This document shows positions 1 through 9,221 of a DNA stretch of 64,000 nucleotides, piece by piece; within the stretch, counting starts at the first letter, position 1, and every line of letters begins with the position of its first letter. A program made the position numbers and the translations under genes. Below the pieces are notes generated by a model that saw only the letters and a program-made list of their open reading frames with translations, was not told where the DNA came from and searched no databases. The stretch comes from Acetobacter fabarum (lineage in GTDB: Bacteria > Pseudomonadota > Alphaproteobacteria > Acetobacterales > Acetobacteraceae): the NCBI RefSeq assembly GCF_011516925.1, contig NZ_WOTG01000006.1, forward strand, positions 78,971 to 142,970, given 5' to 3'.

Positions 1-1
1 T

Positions 2-265
2 GACCACAGGCGCCATGATTTTGCGCGCTTTGAAAGCCATGTCAGCAAGCTGGATACCGTTGTGGAGTGCCACCTTATTAGCGGGGGGTATGACTATCTG
101 GTCAAGTTTATTACCCGCGATGTGGAACACTACCAGATTATCATGGAAAATCTTCTTGAACTGAACATCGGGATCGAGAAGTACTTCAGTTACATCGTGA
201 TAAAATCCCCAATTGTAAAAGAGTCTTTTCCAATTCAGGACTTTTTCCCGGAGCAGAAAATTTGA
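2..265 (+). CDS. Lrp/AsnC-family regulator, C-terminal part (5' end outside window)
   Basis: The reading frame is open from the first bases of the window and ends at 265, so only about 87 C-terminal residues are present. They read as the RAM (ligand-binding, oligomerisation) domain of an Lrp/AsnC transcription factor: a beta strand ending in the 'GGYDYLVKF' signature, then a helix and 'GIEKYFSYIVIK'. Such proteins bind amino acids and usually control amino-acid transport or catabolism. The N-terminal HTH lies upstream, outside the window. The stop codon overlaps the TTG start of the next gene, which implies co-transcription and translational coupling with the acetyltransferase. Confidence 0.85.
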   Translation, partial: DHRRHDFARFESHVSKLDTVVECHLISGGYDYLVKFITRDVEHYQIIMENLLELNIGIEKYFSYIVIKSPIVKESFPIQDFFPEQKI

Positions 266-1152
266 CCCAGACTGCAACCTCCCCCCCAATCCTGCAAACC
301 CAGATTGCATTCCGCCCCATAACCCCGGAGGATCTTCCTCAGGCATGGCAGCTCTCCAAGGATCTTGCATGGCCTCACAGGCTGGAAGACTGGGAGCAAA
401 TGCTTGCTCTGGGTAATGGTTTTGTTGCCACTACCACAGATGGCTCCGTTATCGGCACGCTCCTGTGGTGGGCATGGGGCCCTCAGGCAGCCAGTCTGGG
501 CATGATCATTGTCAGCCCTGCTTGGCAGGGGCATGGTATTGGCAAGCACCTTATGGCGCTGGCCCGGCAGGCCCTGCCAGGTTACCGGCTCCACCTAAAC
601 GCCACATCCGCCGGTGTGCCGCTATACGAAAAAAGCGGTTTCCATTCCACGGGTGTAGTTATGCAGCATCAGGGCAATGTTTCCACCGTGCCCCTGCTTC
701 CCCTGCCGGAAGGCTGCCGTATGCGGCCTATGGGGGCGGCTGATCTGACCGCAATCTGTGACATGGATAAAGCGGCTCTCAAGCTTGACCGTTCTGCCCT
801 GCTCACACGGCTGATGGAAGATGGACGCGGGATTCTGGTGGATTCAGAAAAAGGTATTCTGGGCTTTTCCTTCTGCCGCAAATTCGGCTGGGGGCAGGCC
901 ACAGGCCCGATAATTGCACTGGATCAGGCTTTTGCCCTGCCCATGCTGGCATATTGGGCAGGCACCTGCGCCGGGCAGTTCCTGCGGGTGGACATTCCAC
1001 AGGACGAAACCGTAGCCAGCCTGCTGGACCAGTGGGGCCTGCTGCGGGTGGGTTCTGTTGTGTCCATGTCCACCGAAGTGGTGGAAACAGGTGATGCAGC
1101 AACACAACAGCCTCCCATCTGCTTTGCACTGTGCAGTCAGGCGCTGTGCTGA
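262..1152 (+). CDS. GNAT-family N-acetyltransferase (tandem GNAT fold)
   Basis: A 296-residue protein. Residues ~15-140 form a GNAT acetyltransferase domain with the acetyl-CoA-binding motif A 'VSPAWQGHGIGKHL' (Q-x-x-G-x-G) followed by 'VPLYEKSGF', the typical motif B. The second half (~150-280) is a more diverged GNAT-like lobe. The start is TTG, overlapping the stop of the preceding Lrp gene and preceded by GGAG (250-253) at 8 nt spacing. No later ATG would preserve the first domain. The acceptor substrate cannot be read from sequence. The coupling to an Lrp/AsnC regulator suggests an amine or amino acid, which is inference. Confidence 0.8.
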   Translation: MTQTATSPPILQTQIAFRPITPEDLPQAWQLSKDLAWPHRLEDWEQMLALGNGFVATTTDGSVIGTLLWWAWGPQAASLGMIIVSPAWQGHGIGKHLMALARQALPGYRLHLNATSAGVPLYEKSGFHSTGVVMQHQGNVSTVPLLPLPEGCRMRPMGAADLTAICDMDKAALKLDRSALLTRLMEDGRGILVDSEKGILGFSFCRKFGWGQATGPIIALDQAFALPMLAYWAGTCAGQFLRVDIPQDETVASLLDQWGLLRVGSVVSMSTEVVETGDAATQQPPICFALCSQALC

Positions 1153-1191
1153 ACCCGGCACGGCTGTTCTTATTTTGTAGGAAACTACGTT

Positions 1192-2121
1192 ATGTCTTTT
1201 CTGCTCAAATCCACCCGTGAGCGCGCAGAAGTCTGGAAGCCACTGTTCCAAAAGGCGCTACCAGACCTTGCCTTCCATATCTGGCCGGAAACCGGAAACC
1301 CCGAGGACGTCCGGTTTATGGCGGCATGGGAGCCTCCGGCGGACCTGCTCCAGCGTTTTCCCAACCTTGAAGTCCTGTTTTCGGTCGGGGCGGGTGTTGA
1401 CCAGTTCGATATGAGCGCAATACCCGAGCATGTGACCATTATTCGCATGATCGAACCCGGCTTAACAGACGGCATGGTTGACTACGTTTTGTGGGCAACC
1501 CTGACATTGCACCGCGAAATACTAACCTATCTGGCCCAGCAGAAGCAGCATGTCTGGAAAACCCGGCATAACAAAATAGCTTCGCAGCGCCGGGTCGGCG
1601 TTATGGGGTTAGGCACACTGGGCACGCCTGTAGCCAGAGCTTTGGCCCATGCCGGGTTTAACTGCCGCGGCTGGTCACGCTCACGCCATGCTGTGCCCAA
1701 CGTAACCTGTTACGCGGGTGCGGAGGAGCTGGACGCGTTTTTGGCTGAAACAGATATTCTGGTCTGCCTGCTTCCGCTAACAGACGCCACGCGGGGCATG
1801 CTCAACGCCGATCTGTTTGCAAAACTGCCCAAAGGTGCGCAGGTCATTAATGTTGCTCGCGGGGCGCATCTGGTTACGCAAGACCTGCTTGCTGCACTTG
1901 ATTGTGGGCAGATTGACGCAGCCATTCTGGACGTAACAGACCCAGAACCTCTGCCTGCGGAGAGCCCCTTATGGGCACACCCCAATGTGCTGGTCACACC
2001 CCATGTAGCAAGCAACAGCCAGACAGAAACCGCAGGGCGTGTGCTCCTTGATACCGTGCAACGCTACCTGGCCGGAGAGCGGGACTTCCCCTCCAAAGTC
2101 GATCGCTCCAAAGGGTATTGA
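1192..2121 (+). CDS. D-2-hydroxyacid dehydrogenase, glyoxylate/hydroxypyruvate reductase A type
   Basis: A 309-residue protein of the D-isomer-specific 2-hydroxyacid dehydrogenase family, which uses NAD(P)H to reduce 2-oxoacids such as glyoxylate or hydroxypyruvate. The Rossmann dinucleotide motif 'VGVMGLGTLGTPVA' is at ~134-147, and 'WSRSRH' follows the second strand, where Arg residues commonly favour NADPH. The family catalytic Arg ('NVARGAHLV'), Glu ('TDPEPLP') and His ('TPHVAS') are all present. Length and the short N-terminal lobe fit the GhrA subgroup (about 310 aa). It lies 39 bp downstream of the GNAT gene on the same strand and could be co-transcribed. A long palindrome follows the gene. 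Confidence 0.85.
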   Translation: MSFLLKSTRERAEVWKPLFQKALPDLAFHIWPETGNPEDVRFMAAWEPPADLLQRFPNLEVLFSVGAGVDQFDMSAIPEHVTIIRMIEPGLTDGMVDYVLWATLTLHREILTYLAQQKQHVWKTRHNKIASQRRVGVMGLGTLGTPVARALAHAGFNCRGWSRSRHAVPNVTCYAGAEELDAFLAETDILVCLLPLTDATRGMLNADLFAKLPKGAQVINVARGAHLVTQDLLAALDCGQIDAAILDVTDPEPLPAESPLWAHPNVLVTPHVASNSQTETAGRVLLDTVQRYLAGERDFPSKVDRSKGY

Positions 2122-2138
2122 GCTTTAATCCGCATTAC

Positions 2139-2172
2139 AAAAAACAGGCAGGGATAGCTATCCCTGCCTGTT
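2139..2172 (-). terminator. Perfect 15-bp-arm palindrome, intrinsic terminator
   Basis: Positions 2143-2172 form a perfect inverted repeat, AACAGGCAGGGATAG and its complement. On the minus strand it is followed by six T residues (plus-strand A-run 2139-2144), so it terminates the minus-strand operon that ends at 2250. It probably also stops plus-strand transcription from the dehydrogenase, although that side has no good U-tract. Confidence 0.8.
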
Positions 2173-2249
2173 CCTACGTCCGGTTTAGTCACCCGTAGCT
2201 GTAGATAGCACTCCGGCCACACCAATATGGGAGTAACCGGGTGGCGGTA

Positions 2250-3533
2250 TCAGGGTTCCAGATTCTGTACGTAATCCTTGGCGCGGTAGTATGCCCCCAC
2301 AACGGGCAGAAAGTGTGACGCCAGACCATAAAACGGAATCTTCGGCCAGGACCGCCCTGCCAGAGGATTGGTGCTGGGCATGCCACTCATGGCCTCAGCC
2401 ATCCGCTGGCCCATGTAAACAGACATCTGTGTACCATGTCCGCTATACCCCATGGTGTAATATACACCATTCCACTGGCCCGCACGGGGCAGACGATCAA
2501 CGGTCATATCCACATCCCCGCCCCAACAGTAGTCTATTTTAACGTCTGGCAAGGCAGGAAGCGTGCGCCGCATGGCGGCAAGCAGCATATGCCCGCTGGC
2601 AATATCCGTTGTGGTCCGTGAACGCGAGAAACTGGCCCGGCCGCCAAAAATAAGCCGGTTATCCGCTGTTGCCCTAAAGTAGTTATGGATGTTCTGCATG
2701 GTCACAACATTGCGGCCACCGGGCATGACCTGCTCAAGGGTTGTGGCATCCATGGGCTCGGTCGCAACAATAAAGCTCCCCACCGGCATAATGCGCTGGC
2801 GGAACCAGGATGGACCATGCCTGCTGGTGCCAGTTGCCATAAGCACGTTTTTTGCAAAAATCCGGCCATGCGGGGTTGAGACCTCAAATCCACCCTTACC
2901 AGATTTAATGCCGGTCATGGGTGTGTTTTCAAAAATCAGTCCGCCCGCCTTCATAACAGACTGGGCCAGCCCTACACCAAAACGGCCCATATGCATGCGC
3001 GCACTCCGGGGGTAGATCAGCCCGCTGTTAAACAGATCTGATGCCAGTTCACTCCGGATCTGCTGCCCATCTATAAACTTTACGTCCGGGTCAGCTTCTT
3101 TCTGGAGTTTTTCGTAATCAGACAACAGAGCAGCCCGATGGGCCTGCAAGTTGCCAACCTTGAGTTTGCCGCAGCGCTCAAAATCGCAGTCAATCGCGTT
3201 ATCCCGCACAACGGCCTCAACCGTATCAACCGCCGCGTTGAAGACCTTGTAAAGAGATGTTGCTTTATCCACCCCCATATTTTTGCATGCGAGGGAAAAA
3301 CTGCCCGCAAGGCCATTGTTCACATGGCCACCATTCCTGCCCGATGCCTCGCCTACCACGCGCTCTCGCTCAAGCAGAACAACAGATGCACCCAGCTGGC
3401 GTAACCGCAGGGCAGCGGAAAGGCCGCTAAATCCCCCCCCCACCACCACAGCATCCACTGAACCGGGCAGAGCGGCAATGGGACTGGCTGTGAATGATGG
3501 GGCTGTTTCCAGCCAATAAGAGGTTAACTTCAT
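2250..3533 (-). CDS. FAD-dependent oxidoreductase, DAO superfamily (PuuB/OrdL-like)
   Basis: A 427-residue cytoplasmic flavoprotein. The FAD-binding motif 'VDAVVVGGGFSGLSAALRL' lies at ~26-45, followed by 'GEASGRNGGHVNNG', the hallmark of the gamma-glutamylputrescine oxidase/OrdL branch of the DAO family (PF01266), which oxidises secondary or primary amines. The C-terminal 'YYTMGYSGHGTQMS' is the usual flavin-proximal glycine loop. The ATG start is preceded by GAGGA at good spacing, 21 bp after the MFS gene, so it is the last gene of the 8166-to-2250 operon. The substrate is an amine or N-methyl compound by family. The exact one is unknown, and no glutamylpolyamine ligase or aldehyde dehydrogenase sits nearby. 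Confidence 0.85.
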   Translation of the reverse strand: MKLTSYWLETAPSFTASPIAALPGSVDAVVVGGGFSGLSAALRLRQLGASVVLLERERVVGEASGRNGGHVNNGLAGSFSLACKNMGVDKATSLYKVFNAAVDTVEAVVRDNAIDCDFERCGKLKVGNLQAHRAALLSDYEKLQKEADPDVKFIDGQQIRSELASDLFNSGLIYPRSARMHMGRFGVGLAQSVMKAGGLIFENTPMTGIKSGKGGFEVSTPHGRIFAKNVLMATGTSRHGPSWFRQRIMPVGSFIVATEPMDATTLEQVMPGGRNVVTMQNIHNYFRATADNRLIFGGRASFSRSRTTTDIASGHMLLAAMRRTLPALPDVKIDYCWGGDVDMTVDRLPRAGQWNGVYYTMGYSGHGTQMSVYMGQRMAEAMSGMPSTNPLAGRSWPKIPFYGLASHFLPVVGAYYRAKDYVQNLEP

Positions 3534-3554
3534 AACGCGTTCCTCATAATCGTA

Positions 3555-4883
3555 TCAGGAAAGGGTAATATGACTAGCCTGAGAAAGACTAAGCCCTGCT
3601 GTTTCTGGTGCCCAACGCCAGGATATAAGTGCCCCAAGGGCAAGAAGAGCAAAAGCGCCAAAAAGAGTTGCCTGCACGCCAAAATGGGCCACTCCAACAG
3701 GGAGCAGAAAAGTACCCAAAGCAGCCCCCAGCCGACTGGCAGAGGAGGCAAAACCAACCGCAGTGCCGCGTATTTCTGTGGGGAACAGTTCATTGGGATA
3801 AACGAACTGAAGGCCACTCCCCGCAGCTTCCACGGCTGAATACACAATAAACGCGACGAGAACCGCCCACCCGGCCTGCCCTGGCCAGACAACAATAAAG
3901 AGCAGGGAGAGTGCCGCCAGCACAAAAGACCAGATCAGGAGTGTTCTACGCCCGATCTTGTTAATCAACCCGAATGTGACCGGCAGAATACCCAGGAATG
4001 TAAAGCATGTGACCACACAGGCCGCCAGAACAGGGTTGGTCAGGTGCATTTGCGCCAGAATTTGCGCCTGCAGGGTATGGATGGAAAATGCAGGAGCACT
4101 TTGCAGTATCCAGAACGCACTCACAAAAAGCAGTAACCCCCGGTAACGTGGGCTGCACAGCAGGGCCATAACCTGCCGTATTCCCCCTGCCGCAACCGTA
4201 GTGGAAGGTGCTTCAAACGCAACATCCATTTTCAGGAATGTTTTAACAATATGCCGAGCCTCCGCCGCCCGCCCAACACTGAGCAGCCACAGAGGAGATT
4301 CCGGCATACCCGCACGGCATAGCAGCAAAAAGAGTGACGGTACAAAGCTGGAACCCAGAATAAGCTGCCAATTACCGGGAAAAAACGAAAGCAGCGCATA
4401 CCCGATAATAAAACTGCACACATACCCCAACCACCAGAAGGTGATGAGCCCGCTCAGTGCCGGTCCACGCCAGCGCCGGGGCATGAACTCGGTCACGTAA
4501 GCTGTCGCAATCGGGTAGTCCGCGCCAATGGCAATGCCGATAAGAAAACGCCAGACCAGCAGCCCCGTAAAGCTGGCACAAAAAAACTGGGCGGCGGAAA
4601 AGACCGTGAACATAAGAATGTTCACGGTATAGAGGATCTTGCGCCCGAACCGGTCGGAGGTGACCCCTCCAGCCAGCCCTCCCACAAAAACACCGGCCAG
4701 AGAGGCAGCGCCCACAAGCCCCGTAGCGTTGGCTCCCAGATGGAAGCTGGAAACCAGCAACGGCAGCACAACGCCAATAATGCCCAGAATATAGCCATCG
4801 CAAAAAGGCCCGCCACCAGCAATAAGCGCTAGACGTAAATGAAAGGCCGATGCTGGTATGTCATCAAGGGTCCGGACTTCCAT
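3555..4883 (-). CDS. MFS transporter, sugar-porter/aromatic-acid-symporter-like
   Basis: A 442-residue protein with 12 predicted membrane segments. The loop 2-3 motif 'GGVTSDRFGRKI' and the matching 'GLINKIGRRTL' in the second half are the duplicated MFS signatures (G-x-x-x-D-R-x-G-R-R type). 'PRRWRGPALSG' after TM4-5 resembles the MFS subgroup that imports organic acids or aromatic acids with protons. The ATG is preceded by GAGAGGA. The gene sits between a HAD hydrolase and an FAD oxidoreductase and downstream of a TonB receptor. This suggests it carries across the inner membrane the compound that the receptor brings through the outer membrane (inference). Confidence 0.85.
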   Translation of the reverse strand: MEVRTLDDIPASAFHLRLALIAGGGPFCDGYILGIIGVVLPLLVSSFHLGANATGLVGAASLAGVFVGGLAGGVTSDRFGRKILYTVNILMFTVFSAAQFFCASFTGLLVWRFLIGIAIGADYPIATAYVTEFMPRRWRGPALSGLITFWWLGYVCSFIIGYALLSFFPGNWQLILGSSFVPSLFLLLCRAGMPESPLWLLSVGRAAEARHIVKTFLKMDVAFEAPSTTVAAGGIRQVMALLCSPRYRGLLLFVSAFWILQSAPAFSIHTLQAQILAQMHLTNPVLAACVVTCFTFLGILPVTFGLINKIGRRTLLIWSFVLAALSLLFIVVWPGQAGWAVLVAFIVYSAVEAAGSGLQFVYPNELFPTEIRGTAVGFASSASRLGAALGTFLLPVGVAHFGVQATLFGAFALLALGALISWRWAPETAGLSLSQASHITLS

Positions 4884-4896
4884 GCCTTGTATCCTC

Positions 4897-5607
4897 TCAG
4901 GAGTATAACATCTGCAGGCCGCCCTGGTCTGCCAGGTCTGCGAGTTCCTTCAAGGTGGAAAAATGGTAGTCTGGTTTTGTCAGGGTTTCGACCGCAATGG
5001 TGCCTCCAAACCCGCCAATGGCTTTACGCCGCTCGATCCAGCATACCGTGTAGCCCAGTTTGCGGGCTATTCCGATGTCATGGTACTGGCTTTGCGCAAC
5101 ATGCAGAATATCTCCTTGCAAAATGCCATCCCGGCTCAGGCGACCCCGGGCAAAACCAAAAAAAGCGGTATCTGGCTTTTCGCACAGCGCATCATCCACC
5201 GTAATGGAATCATGGAATGGCATGCCGAGTGTTTTTTCCATACCGGAAAAAGCCCAACGCTGCGTGTTGGTCATGGCCACGAGCTTGAAGTGCCTGCCAA
5301 GGCGCTGCATGGCTTCCACGCTATCTGCAAACGCGGGCCAGTCTTTGGCGGCGTAAACAAATGCGTCGGCATAGGCTTCTGTTTCAGGCAGGCCAAACTG
5401 CGCAGCAAGTTGCAGGTAAATGGGCTTTAAGTCCTGCGGAAAAGGCAGGGTCTGCCCGCGTGCGCGCATACCTCTGTAAGCACTCAGGAATGCCTCACGC
5501 TCAATGGCAACCCCACACAACTTCTGCAGCGCATCCATCATGCCGCTTTCAAAGTCGATCAGGGTACCGACAACATCAAAGGTTAATGCTTTGGGAAAAC
5601 GGGCCAC
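4897..5607 (-). CDS. HAD-superfamily hydrolase, haloacid dehalogenase type II-like
   Basis: A 236-residue HAD protein. The nucleophile motif I is 'LTFDVVGTLIDF' (Asp at ~9), motif II 'MTNTQ' (~108-112), motif III Lys in 'CEKPDTAFFGFA', and motif IV 'HVAQSQYHDIGIARKLG'. The helical cap follows motif I, as in L-2-haloacid dehalogenases. The start is GTG, with GGAG 8-9 nt upstream. It lies 24 bp after the TonB receptor and 13 bp before the MFS gene, so it is clearly part of the operon. Type II HADs act on 2-haloacids, but many relatives are phosphatases, so the reaction is not assigned. Confidence 0.75.
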   Translation of the reverse strand: MARFPKALTFDVVGTLIDFESGMMDALQKLCGVAIEREAFLSAYRGMRARGQTLPFPQDLKPIYLQLAAQFGLPETEAYADAFVYAAKDWPAFADSVEAMQRLGRHFKLVAMTNTQRWAFSGMEKTLGMPFHDSITVDDALCEKPDTAFFGFARGRLSRDGILQGDILHVAQSQYHDIGIARKLGYTVCWIERRKAIGGFGGTIAVETLTKPDYHFSTLKELADLADQGGLQMLYS

Positions 5608-5631
5608 GTCACAATCTCCGTTACTTAGTGC

Positions 5632-8166
5632 TTAAAAACCTGTTGAGAAGGAAAGAACACCGGCAAAACCACCGCCGACATAATACTGCGGAGCACTCCC
5701 CGCGACCGTATGGCCATTCACCACCATGCTCCGGGCATTGGTTTTGATGCTGCTTGTGCCAGACAGATATCCGCTATTGCCAATATTGAGCAGGTTCAGC
5801 TGGATCTGAGGGTGCTTTGCGAGCCACATATTCTTGAAGCGATAGCCAATGTTGGCATTAAACGTCTCGTAGCTCGGGATGGATTCATCGTTCATGAACG
5901 TTGAATACTGTTTGCCGATGTAGTTCATGTTGAACCCACCAAAAATGGATCCATCATCATAGTTCAGGCCAATTGCCGCCGTGAATTCGGGGGTATTGAC
6001 AGCCCGCTTACCTTTGGTTGGCAGGGCAACCGTTGTGTTGGAGCCATCGCTGGTACCCGCAGACAGGTTGCTGTCGATGGTTGCGTGTTCATACTGCCCC
6101 GAAACGTATGGGCTGAAGTGGTGCCACCGGCGCAGCCCGACTTCCAGCTGCACACCGCGCATGGTCTGCCCACCTGCATCAATCGATTCAGAAACAGGCA
6201 GCCCGCCCTGATAGGTGGTTGTGCTCAGTTGCCGGTGCGTAAAGTTATAATTGAACAGCGCGACAGATATGTTGGCAAAACCCGTGTGTCTGTAACCAAT
6301 TTCCTCACCAATCGCAAACTCAGGATTAATCTTGGTCGCATGCCGGGAGGAGAGTTTGCCACTGCTGATGCTGTAACGGTCCGCATAGGTCATGATCGAG
6401 GCAGGCATACGGAAGGAAGAGGTGCCGTTAATATAGATCTGGTCATGTGGCGTAATTTTAAAGCTCGCCATGAACTGCGGCAGCGGCTCTGCAACACTCT
6501 GCCCGGTTGCGTAAGTTACCCCCGGCACGTTGTTGGTTTGCGAACGTGTGACCATGACTTCCTTGAACCCGGCCGTGAGTGTCAGCCGGTCATGGAATGC
6601 CTTGTACGTATCGTTAATGAACAGCGCGTTGGTTTGCTGGATGAGGTGAATGTCATATGTCCGCAGCACACTGCCATTGGCGGTCAGGATGGGGTTGTCG
6701 CCCCACATGCTTGGAACACTGCCATTTGCGTTAACAGCCTGATAGCTCTGCGGCTCGGACTGGTCAAAATAGGAATACCATGCACCGCCGGTAACCGTAT
6801 TGTGCCCACGCGTCCAGGACAGGGCTGCGTTAATACCCGAATATGCCAGCGTGTAGGTATCAATAGAGTCCGCGACAATCGTGTTATTTGTACCCGGAAC
6901 CTGGAGTGGCCCTGCCGGGTTGGGGCCCAGAAAGCTGTTGTTCCGATCAAGCGTGGTGCCGCCGTTATCATACCCCCACGAGTAGGTAAAATATGGCGTA
7001 ACATCCAGCGCAAGCCCATGGTCGAACTTCATGTTGATCGGCGCACCCAGAATGAACTTCTTCATCCTGTTTTCATAATACTTGTAGTAATTCCCGGGGG
7101 AGGAACCAAAAGGTGTATCGTTGTAGTTGAAATTGACACCCTGTGCATCCCACTGGGCCTTGGTGGGGGCACGCAGGTAATACTGCTGGGCATCGTTGTA
7201 GCTCATGACAAAGGCTGCGTGGTTATCGCGGCCCCAGTCTTTCACAAACTTCATATCAACATGGTAACGCTGGGTTCCACCCACACCGCGCCACTCGTCC
7301 GCCACACGGTGCGAGAAGGAGATAAAGCCACGCACTCCTGTTTTGCCAATATCACCCGTTTCAACACGAATAAAATGACGACGCAGACTAAAAGAACCAT
7401 AAGACGCATCAATCAACCCACCAAAATGGTGTGAAGGATCATGCATGGTTTCAGACAACTCCCCCCCAACCGCATTGTAGAGCGGGGAGCGCGTATCTGG
7501 CGAACCCTGTGTCAGTGTAAGGGACTGGATGTTTTCGTTATCCGCTGCGGCAGATGTATAGGGCAGCAAATATACGGGAGCCGCCGCGGGAATGCCTTCA
7601 AACAGAAAGCCGATTTCCTGCTGGTTAAGGCCGCGCACGGTCAGGCCCTGCTGGTCATCATTCGTGCCAAGCGGGTCGTTGCCCGCATACACAACACCGG
7701 GAAGGCTGGCTACAAGGGCAGCCGGGTTGCTGGTCGGGCTCTGCTTGGCAATGTAGTCACGCGTCAGACCACTGCGGGATTTGGCAATGGTTTGCGGTGG
7801 CATCATACCCCCACCGGGTGTTCTGTTGGTAACACCATTAGACAGGGTAACATGGCCTGTTACACCCACTTCTTCCGTTTTTGCCGATTCAACCGCAGTT
7901 GTTTTACGCGCGGCTGGGTCTGCTCTGGACACATCGGAGTTTTTGCGCGGCGTTGCCTTGGCATGCCGTTTTGCTGCTGGTGTGGAGTGATCTGCCTCCG
8001 CCCACGCCGTTCCGATTCCGGAACAATATAGTCCGCCAAAACTGGCAAAAGAGGAGACCGAGAGCAGCAGTGCCAGAGAACGGGACATACCCCTCTGCGC
8101 TACAGTGCGCGGAAACCGCGCCAGCGTACAGTTCCGCGAAACAAAAGAAGTTTGAGTGTTTGCCAT
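5632..8166 (-). CDS. TonB-dependent outer-membrane receptor
   Basis: An 844-residue TonB receptor. A long basic N-terminus leads into a signal-peptide-like hydrophobic stretch ('SLALLLSVSSFASFGG', ending near 'AWAEA'). It is followed by an Ala/Lys-rich linker, a plug domain ('LVASLPGVVYAGND' to 'VGGELSETM') and a 22-stranded-barrel-like region that ends in 'GVLSFSTGF' with a terminal Phe. The ATG at 8166 is preferred over the one at 8184 because GGAGG (minus strand, 8173-8177) lies 6 nt upstream of it. First gene of the operon with HAD, MFS and DAO genes. The ligand is unknown. No siderophore genes adjoin it, so uptake of an organic substrate is as likely as iron uptake. Confidence 0.9.
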   Translation of the reverse strand: MANTQTSFVSRNCTLARFPRTVAQRGMSRSLALLLSVSSFASFGGLYCSGIGTAWAEADHSTPAAKRHAKATPRKNSDVSRADPAARKTTAVESAKTEEVGVTGHVTLSNGVTNRTPGGGMMPPQTIAKSRSGLTRDYIAKQSPTSNPAALVASLPGVVYAGNDPLGTNDDQQGLTVRGLNQQEIGFLFEGIPAAAPVYLLPYTSAAADNENIQSLTLTQGSPDTRSPLYNAVGGELSETMHDPSHHFGGLIDASYGSFSLRRHFIRVETGDIGKTGVRGFISFSHRVADEWRGVGGTQRYHVDMKFVKDWGRDNHAAFVMSYNDAQQYYLRAPTKAQWDAQGVNFNYNDTPFGSSPGNYYKYYENRMKKFILGAPINMKFDHGLALDVTPYFTYSWGYDNGGTTLDRNNSFLGPNPAGPLQVPGTNNTIVADSIDTYTLAYSGINAALSWTRGHNTVTGGAWYSYFDQSEPQSYQAVNANGSVPSMWGDNPILTANGSVLRTYDIHLIQQTNALFINDTYKAFHDRLTLTAGFKEVMVTRSQTNNVPGVTYATGQSVAEPLPQFMASFKITPHDQIYINGTSSFRMPASIMTYADRYSISSGKLSSRHATKINPEFAIGEEIGYRHTGFANISVALFNYNFTHRQLSTTTYQGGLPVSESIDAGGQTMRGVQLEVGLRRWHHFSPYVSGQYEHATIDSNLSAGTSDGSNTTVALPTKGKRAVNTPEFTAAIGLNYDDGSIFGGFNMNYIGKQYSTFMNDESIPSYETFNANIGYRFKNMWLAKHPQIQLNLLNIGNSGYLSGTSSIKTNARSMVVNGHTVAGSAPQYYVGGGFAGVLSFSTGF

Positions 8167-8531
8167 GCCTATCCTCCGGAACACCCAAAATAGGGCGGTA
8201 AAGCGTGAGACAGCGCCAGTTGTCCGAATGATTATGTGCGGAGCGGTGCAGCGGAATACTCCGATTTCCTATGCTATACAGTACATCATATCGTTTTTAT
8301 AACGGAATGAGTAAAATCCTCCCGAAGCCTGATATTCCCCGATTATGGCCAAAGCCCCCCTAATTGCCTGCATGGAATATGGCCTGCTGCGGGTGATATA
8401 CCCTGTTCAAAAACACCCCAAACTTCCTTGGAATGGAGCATATAAAAAAAGGCTGCCATTTTGCATGGCAGCCCGTTTGATGTTTTTGCGGAACCCGGTT
8501 TTTATACCCCGCTCCCCAGACGTTCCTCGTT
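8167..8531. other. Intergenic region between TonB receptor and cupin gene
   Basis: 365 bp without a convincing gene. It holds the promoter side and Shine-Dalgarno of the receptor operon near 8170-8300, and the terminator of the cupin gene at 8444-8473. Short ORFs on both strands here have no recognisable content. No riboswitch or Fur-box-like palindrome was recognised. Confidence 0.5.
8444..8473 (-). terminator. Intrinsic terminator of the cupin gene
   Basis: A perfect 9-bp stem, GGCTGCCAT (8451-8459) with ATGGCAGCC (8465-8473), and a 5-nt loop. On the minus strand it is followed by seven T residues (plus-strand A-run 8444-8450). It lies 59 bp past the cupin stop codon and separates that gene from the TonB-receptor operon. 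Confidence 0.9.
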
Positions 8532-9221
8532 TTACGGTTCTGTGGGACGAAAAATAACATAGACCTTTTTCACCATCTCAAGACTTTCCCAAGAACAGCT
8601 TGCCCCCCGGCAGATCAGGAAGGCATCCCCGGCTTTAAAAGTCTGTTTTTCCCCCGCCTCGTTCACAAAGGATACGCAACCTTCAAGCAGGCACATGAAC
8701 TCGTCATGCACATAAGGAACCTTTTTCCTGTAATAGGGAGTTGCCGACCATGTACCACCATAGAACTGCCCTTTGCACGACCGCCACGCAGGCGCACTCT
8801 GGCACTCCGGTGTTGGACCAGTCAGATACTCGGCTGGCGGCGGATTAGAAGGAGACATAACCGCGGCGGGGTCAATAACAACCACGCCGGGCTCGCCCTT
8901 TTCCGCTTCTGTTACCCCCATCGCAAACAGGCGGGTGCCGGGTGTGGCAGACCAGTCAAACGCTGTACCAGCGCTTACCTTGCTTCCCTGCCCTTCCGTC
9001 ATGCCAGTACCGTTTATGGAAAACTGTCCATCCAGCACAAACAGAAAAACATCTTCATTGCCAGCATCAACATGGCCCGTGCCTTGTGGTGCCACCAGTT
9101 CGAGCGAAACTGCCCCGTCAGCCACGGGTAACGCGTAGCGGGCTGTTTTGTAATCTCCGGCGGTAAGCGGGCATGTTGCTGCCAGTGCCTTCAGGTCCAG
9201 AGCACGTTGCATGTCGAGCAT
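8532..9221 (-). CDS. Bicupin protein (ureidoglycine-aminohydrolase-like cupin)
   Basis: A 229-residue protein made of two cupin barrels. The first (~30-115) contains 'GHVDAGNEDVFLFVLDGQFSI' and 'VSAGTAFDW'; the second (~140-225) contains 'YVHDEFMCLLEGCVSFVNE' and 'FKAGDAFLICRGASCSWES'. The arrangement resembles (S)-ureidoglycine aminohydrolase-type or sugar-binding bicupins, but no purine-catabolism genes are nearby, so the activity is left open. The ATG at 9221 has AGGAT upstream at normal spacing. It is monocistronic, with its own terminator at 8444-8473. Confidence 0.7.
   Translation of the reverse strand: MLDMQRALDLKALAATCPLTAGDYKTARYALPVADGAVSLELVAPQGTGHVDAGNEDVFLFVLDGQFSINGTGMTEGQGSKVSAGTAFDWSATPGTRLFAMGVTEAEKGEPGVVVIDPAAVMSPSNPPPAEYLTGPTPECQSAPAWRSCKGQFYGGTWSATPYYRKKVPYVHDEFMCLLEGCVSFVNEAGEKQTFKAGDAFLICRGASCSWESLEMVKKVYVIFRPTEP

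Noticed and set aside
6085..7434. 449-codon open frame on the plus strand
   Set aside because: It lies entirely antisense to the TonB receptor gene, has no Shine-Dalgarno and reads as low-information sequence; it is a shadow of the receptor's codon usage.
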